Shown: in pieces, positions 24,389 through 32,981 of the stretch
Layout: each line of letters starts with the position of its first letter
Position numbering within the stretch: the first letter of the stretch is position 1
Assembly: GCF_020164585.1 (NCBI RefSeq)
Contig: NZ_JAIQZF010000007.1
Location: 62,001-126,000, forward strand
Source: Psychroflexus curvus
Lineage (GTDB): Bacteria; Bacteroidota; Bacteroidia; Flavobacteriales; Flavobacteriaceae
Direction of reading: 5' to 3'
DNA length: 64,000 nucleotides
Made by a program: the position numbers and the translations under genes
Notes under the pieces: model-generated
What the model was told of the DNA's origin: nothing
The model's database searches: none
The model's input: only the letters and a program-made list of their open reading frames with translations

Positions 24389-26158
24389 TTATTTAATTAC
24401 AGAGGTTACTTCACCACACTTCGACATGGATTTACCGTAATAAGGATTTATAATTTCTTTATTTTCACTTAACCAAAATGCTCCTTTATTTGAATCTGCC
24501 ATTGGACAAAATTGAATATATAAATCATTGGTTAAGGGTTTAAATAGTTGTGCAAGGGGAATCATTGCGTCTGATACCTGCTGAAAAACCTTCCTGATGT
24601 CATCAATATCACTTTGATGCTGAACATGCTCAAGTATCTTTTTCAAATTGCTATTGTACTGCATCCATTCGGTATGCGCATCATCTTTAAAAACAGTCAT
24701 ATCTACCTGAGCTATTCTTTTTCTAAGTTGAATACCTGCAGATTGAGCTCTTTGAAAATCATCATTCGTCAGAGCATTTTTGAATGCTAAATAATCGTCC
24801 AGAACAGGTTTTAATTCTTCTTTGCCCTCCATGCTAATAGTTATAGATGAGCTTGTTTGATTTGTCTTTTTTGACTCTGACGATTTATTATCCATTTCCA
24901 TGGAGCCATGATTGTGACCAGACGATGCCATGGTTTCGCCCTCAGGATTCATCATACTTGTTTTTCCTGCCAGTTGAGCTTCAGAATCTATGCTGAATGC
25001 CCCATGAGTTACAATTTCATCTCCAGCTTCTAAACCTGAGAGAATTTCAACATCATCTGAAGATGATGAACCGGTTTCTACAATTTTCATCTTGAAATAG
25101 ACCCCGTTTTCGTTCTCTAATTGCTGGTAAACCACCGAACGTTTGCCCGTCCAGAGCACTGCTGATTTTGGAACCATTAAAGCTTCATCAGAGGATGAGT
25201 TGGATTCAGTAGTAGCCAGCTCAGCCGTTATAAAAACACCTGGCTTTAAGTTTTGATTTGGATTATTGACAACCACTCGCGCTTTTGCCGATCTTGATTT
25301 AGCATCCAGAACTGGCGAAATGAAGGTGACTTCTCCAGAAATATCGGGATAGTTTGGCGTTTGTATAGTTAATTTATCCCCAACATTTATTTTGTTGAGA
25401 TCACTTTCATATATATCAACAATAGCCCAAAGTGTAGATAAATCTGCAATACTCATTAAATTTTGATCTGCCTTCAAATTATCGCCCTGCGTCACCTTTA
25501 AACTTGAAATCACACCTGTTTTCGGGGATCTCAGTTTCAACCTGCCGTTGTCCAGCGACTTTACATCAGTGACCGATAATTCATAATTTTTAATTTTTCT
25601 GGTAATGCTATTCAGAAGAACTTCGTTTTCCTGCCGCGTAGCTAGTTCCAGTTCTTCTTTCAACACCTGAATTTCTGGCGCATACAATTCTGCAATCACC
25701 TGTCCTCTATTTACCTGCTCTCCTTCTTCGTTGACGTAAAGCTTTTCGATTCTTGCGTTGAAGTTTGCTGAGACTGAGGACGTTTTATCCTGATTGATTT
25801 TCAAACGACCCGATAAATTAAGACTTGAGTAATAGCCTTGATTGCCGATAAGCATGGTTTCCACCTTAGCAAGTTTTCGAGCTGTTTTACTCATCTTTAT
25901 CGCATCTGGATCTACGCCTTCTTCCATTTCATTCGCAGGAATAAGTTCCATTCCACAAATAGGACAATCGCCCGGCTCGTCTTTACGAATTTGTGGATGC
26001 ATAGAGCAGGTCCAAACCGTTTCATCTGCCTGCTCTTGAGAATGATTATGGTTGTCTTCATTTTTTTGGTCTGAGGGAGAAAATAAGGTGACGCCAAGAA
26101 AAATACCGATGATAAATATGATGACAAAGCCTAAATAATATTTGTATTGCGTTTTCAT
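24389..26158 (-). CDS. cusB: RND efflux periplasmic adaptor (CusB-like) with metal-binding and DUF3347 domains
   Basis: 589 residues. N-terminal membrane anchor (about 7-25), then a heavy-metal-binding domain at about 48-75 (WTCSMHPQIRKDEPGDCPIC, GMELIP), then the membrane-fusion core (lipoyl/hairpin/barrel; GRLKLRSPKTGVISSLKVTQ near 200), a His/Met linker (GHNHGSMEMD near 415) and a C-terminal DUF3347 domain (about 440-589, FCPMADSNKGAFWLSENKEI). It bridges CusA and CusC and hands Cu/Ag to the pump. Its ATG overlaps the cusC-like stop by four bases (ATGA). Confidence 0.95.
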   Translation of the reverse strand: MKTQYKYYLGFVIIFIIGIFLGVTLFSPSDQKNEDNHNHSQEQADETVWTCSMHPQIRKDEPGDCPICGMELIPANEMEEGVDPDAIKMSKTARKLAKVETMLIGNQGYYSSLNLSGRLKINQDKTSSVSANFNARIEKLYVNEEGEQVNRGQVIAELYAPEIQVLKEELELATRQENEVLLNSITRKIKNYELSVTDVKSLDNGRLKLRSPKTGVISSLKVTQGDNLKADQNLMSIADLSTLWAIVDIYESDLNKINVGDKLTIQTPNYPDISGEVTFISPVLDAKSRSAKARVVVNNPNQNLKPGVFITAELATTESNSSSDEALMVPKSAVLWTGKRSVVYQQLENENGVYFKMKIVETGSSSSDDVEILSGLEAGDEIVTHGAFSIDSEAQLAGKTSMMNPEGETMASSGHNHGSMEMDNKSSESKKTNQTSSSITISMEGKEELKPVLDDYLAFKNALTNDDFQRAQSAGIQLRKRIAQVDMTVFKDDAHTEWMQYNSNLKKILEHVQHQSDIDDIRKVFQQVSDAMIPLAQLFKPLTNDLYIQFCPMADSNKGAFWLSENKEIINPYYGKSMSKCGEVTSVIK

Positions 26159-27420
26159 AATTCTGAATTTGATGTGAGGTAACTTAATGTTTCGTCTGTT
26201 TTGTGAAGATTTGCCAGGGTTCTAACCCGTTGCTTTTCGTAAAGCAACCGCTCTTCTTCTAAGCGTAAAACTTCTTCAATCTCCATGGAAGCATTGGCTA
26301 AGGCAACTTCTGAAAGTTGTAAAATATCTTTTAAATTCAACAATTGCTTATCATATAAATCTAAAAGGCTGTAAAGTTCATCTTGCTTATAGTGAGCGAC
26401 TTGAATCTCTGATTCCAGGCGTGTTTTTTCGTTCTCCAATTGAAATTGAAGGGATTCGCCCTGAAGCAGAGCTTCTTTTTTTCTGGATTTATTTTTCTTC
26501 CCGAAAATGGGTAAGCTCACCGAAAGCATAGGCATTAATGCGTCCTGACCAGCATCTGCATTTTGAACATTTCGATCTTGAATTATGGCATAGTCCAAGC
26601 CCAAACCGAACTGAGGCATGGCTTGCTTTTTGGCTAACTCACTTTCAGCTTTGTTGGATTTCTGCAATTGGCGAATGGCTTCCAGCCGGGGGTGATTTTT
26701 GGAAACAGAATCCGTTTGCATGACCTCCTTTTCTTCCAGAATTTGCTTCGGATTTGAAATGAGCACAGGAGTTTTTAACTGCCTATTCATCAATTGATTC
26801 AGTTGAGTGACCAAAGCCTGGTCTTGGTCTTTCAACACCTGAATCACACTCAATTGTTTATCGATCTGGAGTTCAACTCGTAAAATATCAACCAGATTTG
26901 CCTTATTATTTTCGTAGTTAGATTCTATAACAGATTTCAAATCTTTCAAGATTCGAAGCTGTTTAGCTTCAAGGTCTGCGATATGTCTTAAAGCAGAGAG
27001 ATCGTAATACTGCTGTGCAACCTCTAGATATAACTTCAATTTTTGGTCTTGAAACTTTTCGTATTCAGCCTCAGCCCTAAATGCAGCGATATCCCCTTTG
27101 GCCTTATAAGTCCCAAACCAGGGCAACATTTGCGTGAGTGAAAATCTGGCAATCTGCGGACCAACGCGGGTTTCGATTGGGCTGATGAAATAGCCAAAAC
27201 TCAGGTTAGGGTCTTGCCAGGATTTGGCCTGGGTGACGCCTTCAAGCTGTGCTTCAAAGGCTTTGAATTGTGCTTTGAGGTTCAGATTATTTTCAGCTGA
27301 AGTAGTTTTCAATTCTGAAAGACTCTGCGCTTTCAAATTGAAACCAAAGCATAGCAAAGCTACAACCAACATAAGTTGAGTTGAGATGCTCATCGGTTTT
27401 ATATGATATGTTTTAAACAT
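26155..27420 (-). CDS. cusC: TolC-family outer membrane channel (CusC-like)
   Basis: 421 residues. Signal peptide (about 12-31, LVVALLCFGFNLKAQ) and two outer-membrane-efflux repeats of long helices and strands (SWQDPNLSFGYFISPIETRV near 75; LGLDYAIIQDRNVQ near 265). TolC proteins form the outer-membrane exit duct for RND pumps. The gene lies 20 bases after cusA and overlaps cusB by four bases, so the trio A-C-B is one transcript. Confidence 0.93.
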   Translation of the reverse strand: MFKTYHIKPMSISTQLMLVVALLCFGFNLKAQSLSELKTTSAENNLNLKAQFKAFEAQLEGVTQAKSWQDPNLSFGYFISPIETRVGPQIARFSLTQMLPWFGTYKAKGDIAAFRAEAEYEKFQDQKLKLYLEVAQQYYDLSALRHIADLEAKQLRILKDLKSVIESNYENNKANLVDILRVELQIDKQLSVIQVLKDQDQALVTQLNQLMNRQLKTPVLISNPKQILEEKEVMQTDSVSKNHPRLEAIRQLQKSNKAESELAKKQAMPQFGLGLDYAIIQDRNVQNADAGQDALMPMLSVSLPIFGKKNKSRKKEALLQGESLQFQLENEKTRLESEIQVAHYKQDELYSLLDLYDKQLLNLKDILQLSEVALANASMEIEEVLRLEEERLLYEKQRVRTLANLHKTDETLSYLTSNSEL

Positions 27421-27440
27421 AGGTTTATCGTTTATTGAAT

Positions 27441-30400
27441 TTAGTTAAGATCAATTTCAGAAGTGTTTTTCAACTGTCTGCTGTAGACGATATAGAATAA
27501 AATAGGCAGTAAAAAATAAGTCAAACTCGCCATCAACATGCCACCAAAAGCTGGAATGGCCATAGGCACCATAATATCGGATCCTTTTCCTGTAGAGGAT
27601 AAAACCGGTAAAAGGGCGATCACGGTGGTTACCGAAGTCATCACTGCTGGTCGAATACGTTTAAGCCCACCTTCCATCACAGCCTCGCGCAATTCAGCTT
27701 TTGTTTTGGTTGGATTAGCTTTAAAAGATTGCCTTAAATAGGTTGCCATCAACACCGCATCATCAGTTGCAATACCAAATAAGGCGATAAACCCAACCCA
27801 AACCGCCACACTTATGTTGATCGTTTTCAACTGAAAAATATCTCGCAGATTTTCTCCAAACCAGCTAAAATTCAAAAACCAGCCTTGACCGTACAGCCAA
27901 ATCATGATAAATCCACCACTAAAGGCTAAAGCAATTGAAGAAAACACCATCATACTAATGGGCACAGACTTAAACTGGAAGTATAAAATCAGGAAAATCA
28001 CGACAAAAACCACTGGAATTATCATGGATAGTCGTTTTTCTGAACGTACTTGATTTTCGAAACTTCCTGCAAATCTGTAGCTCACGCCACTCGGTACGTT
28101 TAGGTTTCCGTTGTCGATTTCAGAAGTGATGGCAGCTTTAGCAGACTCTACAGCAGTGACTTCCGCAACACCTTCGGCACGATCAAAAAGCACATAAGAA
28201 TTTAGAAACGTATCTTCTCTTTTGATCATTTGGGGACCGCGCTCATATTCAATATCGACCAGCTCTCCAAGTGGAACCTGAGTTCCGGCAGAGGTGGAAA
28301 TCAGCATATTTGCAATGGCTTCGGGAGTGTTTCTTAACTCTCGTGGATAACGAATTCTCACGCCGTAACGCTCACGACCTTCCACTGTTTGAGTGAGGTT
28401 TTGCCCGCCAATCGCCACAGAAATGTAGTCTTGCACATCAGTGATGCTCAAGCCATATCGGGCTAGATTTTCCCTGTTGAGATTGAGATGTAAATACGGT
28501 TTTGCCACAACTCTATCGGCAAAAACCGCTTGGGTTTTGATATCGGATACCTGCTTTAAAATACCTTCCAATTCTTTACCGAAGTCTTCGATGGTTTGCA
28601 AATCTGGTCCCGAAACTTTGATGCCCATCGGTGCACGCATTCCCGTCTGCAACATGATTTGACGCGTTTCAATAGGTTGCAGTTTGGGCGCAGAAGTAAT
28701 TCCCGGAATCTTGGTAACCTCAGCGATTTCATTCCAAATATCATCTGGCGACTGGATGTGTTGACGCCAATTTCTGAAGTAGTTTCCGTCTTTGTCTTTT
28801 ACAAGAAAAACCTTGAAATCAGTTTCGATTTCATATAAAATATCAGATTGAATTTCATCTGAAAATGCCTCACCTGATTTATTCTGAAAAACAAATTCAG
28901 AATTATCAAACCACAAGACATCTTCTGCATTTTTAGTGATTTCAACCTGATTGTTTTGAACTTTCAAGCCTTGTAGTTTGAAAAGCCCTTCTTCATTTAC
29001 CTCGAAAGCCTGGCGGTTGGCATCCGCATTCAGGATAAATTCTGTTTTGTAAGTAATCAGGTTTTCAAACATGGAAATTGGAGCTGGATCAATCGCGGAT
29101 TCCACCCGTCCCAGTTTTCCTACCACGGTTTCCACTTCCGGAATTTGCTTCACCAAAATATCCATTTGTTGAAGTTTTTCTTTATTGAATTCGATACCTG
29201 AATGCGTCATGCTGGTCGGCATAAGAATGAAACTCCCTTCAGCAAGACTTGGCATAAACTCTTTACCGATTCCAGGAAACGTTTCGTCTATTGCCTTCCA
29301 AAGTTTAGTATTTTCAATTTGAAAACCCACAGCATTGGAAGCTGTTTGTGACCATTGAAATACACTCGAAAAGCCAAGCCAGATCATAAGTCCTATTAAA
29401 ATCGCAAGCAATGGCAAGACTAAGAACGCCTTAACATGCTTCAAGAATAAAGTCAGGATTTGAGCATAATACTTTTGAAGCAGGAGATAAAATGCCAGTA
29501 ACACGCCAACCAGAACCCCTACGAAAATCAAGTTGGAAAACATCGATTGCTGAGGGCCTAAAGGCAACCAAAGGTTCGAAAGCAGAACTAAAACACCAGC
29601 CACCAGCACGTAGAAGTGAAGGTTTTTGACTCGTAATTTTTTAAAATAAGTTTGATACGACAAGAAATAACTTATAGCATAAAGAAGAATAAACAAGCCC
29701 AGCCAAAACTCATAAAAAATCGTCCAAACTCCTACCAATCCGAGGAAGGCGTTGAGGTAATAAGCTGTTTTAGTTGTGTTGATTTTAATCCTAAAAGCCA
29801 CGTAAATCAGGGTTGGTAAAACCAGCACAGTAACTAAAAATGCGGCAATCAAGGCAAAAGTTTTGGTATAGGCCAACGGAATAAAGAGTTTTCCCTCCGC
29901 TGCTTCCAAAGCAAAAACGGGGACAAAACTGATGACTGTGGTAAGAACAGCAGTCAAAATCGCTGAACTCACCTCAGCTGAACCCTCATAAATGTTTTTG
30001 ACTAAAGAATCAGTGGGGGAGTCTTCAAGTTTCTTCAGCACATTTTCAGAAAGGATAATGGCTAGATCGATCATGGTACCGATAGCAATGGCGATTCCGG
30101 ATAAAGCAACAATATTGGCTTGTACATTAAAGAATTTCATCGCGATAAACACCAATAGAACCGAAATCGGTAACACCGCCGAAATCACCAAAGAAGCTCT
30201 TAAATTGAAAACAATAATAATCACTACCAATAGGGCGATAATCAATTGAAGGCTGATGGCTTCCTCCAGAGTTCCAATGGTTTCATTAATCAATTCTGAA
30301 CGGTCGTAGAAGGGAACGATTTTGAGTTGACTTTCGGTACCATCTGCCAGAGTTTTGCTGGGTAAACCCGGCGAAATTTCTGTAATTTTCTCTTTTATGT

Positions 30401-31355
30401 TGGTGATAGCTTCCATAGGATTAAAGCCATCCCTGGCAACCACAACTCCTCCAACCACATCGGCTCCAGCCTTATCGAGTATTCCTCGCCTCTGGGCAGG
30501 ACCCGTTTTGATTTTAGCAACATCTTTGAGATAAATAGGAACATTGTTGGTTTCATCGACCACGATAGACTCAAAATCTTCGAGGTTCTCCAGATAACCC
30601 AAACCACGAACAATATATTCCACCTGGTTGATCTCTAAAGTTTTGGCTCCTACATCCCGGTTGCTTTCTTTCACGGCTTTCGCAACCTGCATCAAAGAGA
30701 TATTGTAGGATTTCAGGGCATCGGGATTGACATCAATCTGGTATTCTTTTACGAAACCGCCGATGGAGGCCACTTCAGAAATACCTTTGGCACTGCTCAA
30801 TCCATATTTGACATAAAAATCCTGTACACTCCGGATTTCATCCAGATTCCAGCCGCCAGTAGGTTCGTTATTTTTATCTCTGGGTTCCAGTGTGTACCAG
30901 TACACCTGCCCAAGGGCTGTAGCATCTGGTCCCAGCGTTGGTTTGGCTTCAGCAGGCAGAAGTCCTTTGGGAATGGAGCTGAGTTTTTCGAGAATACGCG
31001 AACGCGACCAGTAGAATTCCACATCTTCTTCAAAAATGATATAAATACTGGAAAATCCAAACATAGAGGTGCTGCGCACAGATTCTACGCCTGGTAATCC
31101 AAGCAAATACGTGGTAAGTGGATAGGTGATTTGGTCATCTATATCCTGCGGAGATCGCCCTGGCCACTCTGTAAAAACGATTTGCTGATTGGCTCCCGTA
31201 TTGGGAATCGCATCAACTGGAATAGAGTTTTTTGGTAAAAAAGAATCTGCCCATTGAAATGGAGAAACGATTAAGCCCCCAATCACGATAGCTGCTAGCA
31301 GTATAAATGCCACCAGTCGCTGATTCAGAAAAAAATTGATAATTTTATTTAACAT
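27441..31355 (-). CDS. cusA: CusA/CzcA-family heavy-metal RND efflux pump
   Basis: 1304 residues, longer than the roughly 1050 of E. coli CusA. The extra length is mainly a hydrophobic block near 510-660 (four or more additional segments, e.g. FYVLVAGVLVLLSNLWLPLG) and a periplasmic insert near 770-860. Conserved parts: N-terminal helix, TEWPGRSPQDIDDQ in the porter domain, TM4 proton-relay region AIAIGTMIDLAIILSEN (near 425), and a second-half TM block AVWVGFIALFGIATDDAVLM. It exports Cu(I)/Ag(I) using the proton gradient. It is preceded by a palindrome at 31392-31420 and by the HYC_CC_PP gene. Confidence 0.95.
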   Translation of the reverse strand: MLNKIINFFLNQRLVAFILLAAIVIGGLIVSPFQWADSFLPKNSIPVDAIPNTGANQQIVFTEWPGRSPQDIDDQITYPLTTYLLGLPGVESVRSTSMFGFSSIYIIFEEDVEFYWSRSRILEKLSSIPKGLLPAEAKPTLGPDATALGQVYWYTLEPRDKNNEPTGGWNLDEIRSVQDFYVKYGLSSAKGISEVASIGGFVKEYQIDVNPDALKSYNISLMQVAKAVKESNRDVGAKTLEINQVEYIVRGLGYLENLEDFESIVVDETNNVPIYLKDVAKIKTGPAQRRGILDKAGADVVGGVVVARDGFNPMEAITNIKEKITEISPGLPSKTLADGTESQLKIVPFYDRSELINETIGTLEEAISLQLIIALLVVIIIVFNLRASLVISAVLPISVLLVFIAMKFFNVQANIVALSGIAIAIGTMIDLAIILSENVLKKLEDSPTDSLVKNIYEGSAEVSSAILTAVLTTVISFVPVFALEAAEGKLFIPLAYTKTFALIAAFLVTVLVLPTLIYVAFRIKINTTKTAYYLNAFLGLVGVWTIFYEFWLGLFILLYAISYFLSYQTYFKKLRVKNLHFYVLVAGVLVLLSNLWLPLGPQQSMFSNLIFVGVLVGVLLAFYLLLQKYYAQILTLFLKHVKAFLVLPLLAILIGLMIWLGFSSVFQWSQTASNAVGFQIENTKLWKAIDETFPGIGKEFMPSLAEGSFILMPTSMTHSGIEFNKEKLQQMDILVKQIPEVETVVGKLGRVESAIDPAPISMFENLITYKTEFILNADANRQAFEVNEEGLFKLQGLKVQNNQVEITKNAEDVLWFDNSEFVFQNKSGEAFSDEIQSDILYEIETDFKVFLVKDKDGNYFRNWRQHIQSPDDIWNEIAEVTKIPGITSAPKLQPIETRQIMLQTGMRAPMGIKVSGPDLQTIEDFGKELEGILKQVSDIKTQAVFADRVVAKPYLHLNLNRENLARYGLSITDVQDYISVAIGGQNLTQTVEGRERYGVRIRYPRELRNTPEAIANMLISTSAGTQVPLGELVDIEYERGPQMIKREDTFLNSYVLFDRAEGVAEVTAVESAKAAITSEIDNGNLNVPSGVSYRFAGSFENQVRSEKRLSMIIPVVFVVIFLILYFQFKSVPISMMVFSSIALAFSGGFIMIWLYGQGWFLNFSWFGENLRDIFQLKTINISVAVWVGFIALFGIATDDAVLMATYLRQSFKANPTKTKAELREAVMEGGLKRIRPAVMTSVTTVIALLPVLSSTGKGSDIMVPMAIPAFGGMLMASLTYFLLPILFYIVYSRQLKNTSEIDLN

Positions 31356-31391
31356 AAGTATTTGATATTAAAACATATACACGGTTTTTGG

Positions 31392-31420
31392 TTTCTATTC
31401 TGAATTTAATTCAGTAGAAA
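31392..31420. promoter_or_regulatory. Interrupted palindrome upstream of cusA
   Basis: CTGAATT-T-AATTCAG (31400-31414) is a perfect inverted repeat, flanked by TTTCTA (31392-31397) and TAGAAA (31415-31420), which also pair. It lies in the 88-base spacer between the HYC_CC_PP gene and cusA. It could be an operator for the efflux operon or a weak stem-loop at the 3' end of the upstream gene; it has no strong T-tract, which argues against a terminator. Confidence 0.5.
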
Positions 31421-31443
31421 TCAAGGCGATGAGTTTTAATAGA

Positions 31444-31842
31444 TCAAATAAGAAAGACCTGGTGTAGTATCTGAAAGTCTTGGTAATAGTGAGGTGGGTC
31501 GTAAACTTCAGCTGTGGCGATTTCTTTGGCGAAAAAACCAGTTGAACTAAAGTGAATTAAGCTAAATATTGCAAATTCCACAGGGATATCGAGATCAAAT
31601 TCAGCTTTGGAAAACTGAAGAACGTCTTGACCTTCTATAATCTCAACCTCATCACCACAACATTCTGACTTTTCTTCTGAAGGCATTTCCTGATGCATTT
31701 CACAAGTTTGTGCTTTAGATAAAATAGCTTTATCTATCATTATGTTTCCGCAATAGTGAGTTCCAACCGTAAAAGATAGGGTTGAAAATAGCACAAGAAG
31801 CGCTAATAAAAGAGAGGTTATTTTGGAAACGAATAAATTCAC
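31444..31842 (-). CDS. HYC_CC_PP family secreted protein
   Basis: 132 residues from a GTG start. Signal peptide/membrane helix (about 7-27), then the family's three name-giving motifs: HYC (THYCGN, near 29), CC (SECCGDEVEII, near 60) and PP (YDPPHYYQ, near 117). A CEMHQEM stretch lies between the first two. Its Cys/His/Met content and position upstream of cusA suggest periplasmic metal binding. It appears to be the first gene of the efflux part of the copper island. Molecular function is not established to my knowledge. Confidence 0.9.
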   Translation of the reverse strand: MNLFVSKITSLLLALLVLFSTLSFTVGTHYCGNIMIDKAILSKAQTCEMHQEMPSEEKSECCGDEVEIIEGQDVLQFSKAEFDLDIPVEFAIFSLIHFSSTGFFAKEIATAEVYDPPHYYQDFQILHQVFLI

Positions 31843-31871
31843 ACTACAAAAGTATACATTTTTAATTGAAA

Positions 31872-32309
31872 TTATTTTTCTTTAACAATAGTCTTTTGAT
31901 AGTAAAAAGCTGGTAATAATATTATTACGAATATGGGTTGTATTAAAAACCGTCTGATATAAAAGATGACAAGATAATTTTCGGCTTCTATATCTGTGAT
32001 GAAGAACCAAAATAGGGAGGTTAGAATCACATAAGCAAAGCCAAAAAAAGCTAAAGAAAATAAAATGGTTTTTGGGGAAGGAAATGCCAGCCAGATGATG
32101 GCTAAAGAAAGAATTGAATTTATGAGAAACCTCCAGCTTGTGGTTCCTATTACCTGCATCGTATTGAACTCTGGTGGTTCAGAGTAGCTGTACTCTGAGC
32201 TATAAAACTCGAGAAGTGGGTCTGAGAAAAGCTCATGTTCGAAAAAGCGAACAAGAGCCAATGCAACTACCAAAAGCCCCAGTAAACCATATCTCAAGAA
32301 TTTATGCAT
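31872..32309 (-). CDS. Exosortase F-associated membrane protein
   Basis: 145 residues if started at ATG 32309 (MHKFLRYGLLGLL); an ATG at 32324 is nearly as good, and the open frame reaches 32402. Four membrane helices are visible, with RFFEHELFSDPLLEFY after the first, matching the small protein that accompanies XrtF in Flavobacteriia. It overlaps the 3' end of xrtF by 8 bases. Presumed to help the exosortase in sorting or anchoring C-terminal-tagged exported proteins; mechanism unknown. Confidence 0.85.
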   Translation of the reverse strand: MHKFLRYGLLGLLVVALALVRFFEHELFSDPLLEFYSSEYSYSEPPEFNTMQVIGTTSWRFLINSILSLAIIWLAFPSPKTILFSLAFFGFAYVILTSLFWFFITDIEAENYLVIFYIRRFLIQPIFVIILLPAFYYQKTIVKEK

Positions 32310-32880
32310 TGTTATGGTTTTCATTGATTTTATAATTCCTGATCCAAAGGATCCAGAGCAAGAACACAAACCCATAAATAAAAAGAGGGAAAAGCGTTCC
32401 ATGCATTAATTCTTTATGTTCTGGAATTTCATAAATACCAATGGTGAGTAAAGCGATACGCAAAACATTGAAAGCATAAATTAAAACACTCCCTGCAAAA
32501 ATAAACAGTAAGGTAGATTTCCAGTCTTTTTTGAAAGCCAGAATAAAGCACAAAAAAAGGATGATGACACTCACGGCGTTACAGCCTTCTACAATTCTAA
32601 CCACGTATTCTCCATTAAGACCTAGAAGCATAGAAGGATCGTAATGGCTCGGGATTGTTTTGGTTTCATACCCAAAGAAACTTATCAAACTCTCAGTTTG
32701 TAAAGCTACAATATGAGTTATAGGTTCAGGAAAATAGACTTCTGATACTACAGAATCCAGATAAAATTGATAAACCAAAGTTAGCACGATATAAGCCCCG
32801 AAGAAAACTCCGAGAAACTTAATCACTGCTTTATTTTTTTTAAAAATTTCCAATTTTTTGCTATTTCGATTTTGAACCAT
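32302..32880 (-). CDS. xrtF: Exosortase family protein XrtF
   Basis: 192 residues, with about five or six membrane helices. The exosortase catalytic set is visible: Cys in RIVEGCNAVS (C100), Arg in FNVLRIALL (R141) and His in EHKELMHG (H160, with H155 nearby). Exosortases cleave and transfer surface proteins carrying a C-terminal sorting tail, in analogy to sortases; the short F class is typical of Flavobacteriia. A -7-like box (TAAATTTG on the minus strand at 32922-32915) lies upstream. No obvious target protein is seen in this window. Confidence 0.92.
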   Translation of the reverse strand: MVQNRNSKKLEIFKKNKAVIKFLGVFFGAYIVLTLVYQFYLDSVVSEVYFPEPITHIVALQTESLISFFGYETKTIPSHYDPSMLLGLNGEYVVRIVEGCNAVSVIILFLCFILAFKKDWKSTLLFIFAGSVLIYAFNVLRIALLTIGIYEIPEHKELMHGTLFPLFIYGFVFLLWILWIRNYKINENHNNA

Positions 32881-32936
32881 CAGAATTATCGATGAAATTC
32901 TTAAAAATATTTAACAAATTTATAGAAAATCAACCA

Positions 32937-32966
32937 TTTGAAATGCTCCCATATTAAATACTTTTG
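32937..32966 (+). promoter_or_regulatory. Bacteroidota promoter for the GAF/fRMsr-like gene
   Basis: TTTG (32937-32940), an 18-base spacer and TACTTTTG (32959-32966) fit the Bacteroidota consensus TTTG-N19-TAnnTTTG. The next ATG is 16 bases downstream at 32982. The box overlaps an in-frame TTG at 32964, so that TTG cannot be the true start. Confidence 0.65.
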
Positions 32967-32981
32967 TATAAAAATGACTAC

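Noticed and set aside
13921-31842. Recent horizontal island with integrase and att sites
   Set aside because: No integrase, transposase or flanking direct repeats are seen at either end, and the base composition is not obviously different from neighbours; transfer remains possible but unsupported.
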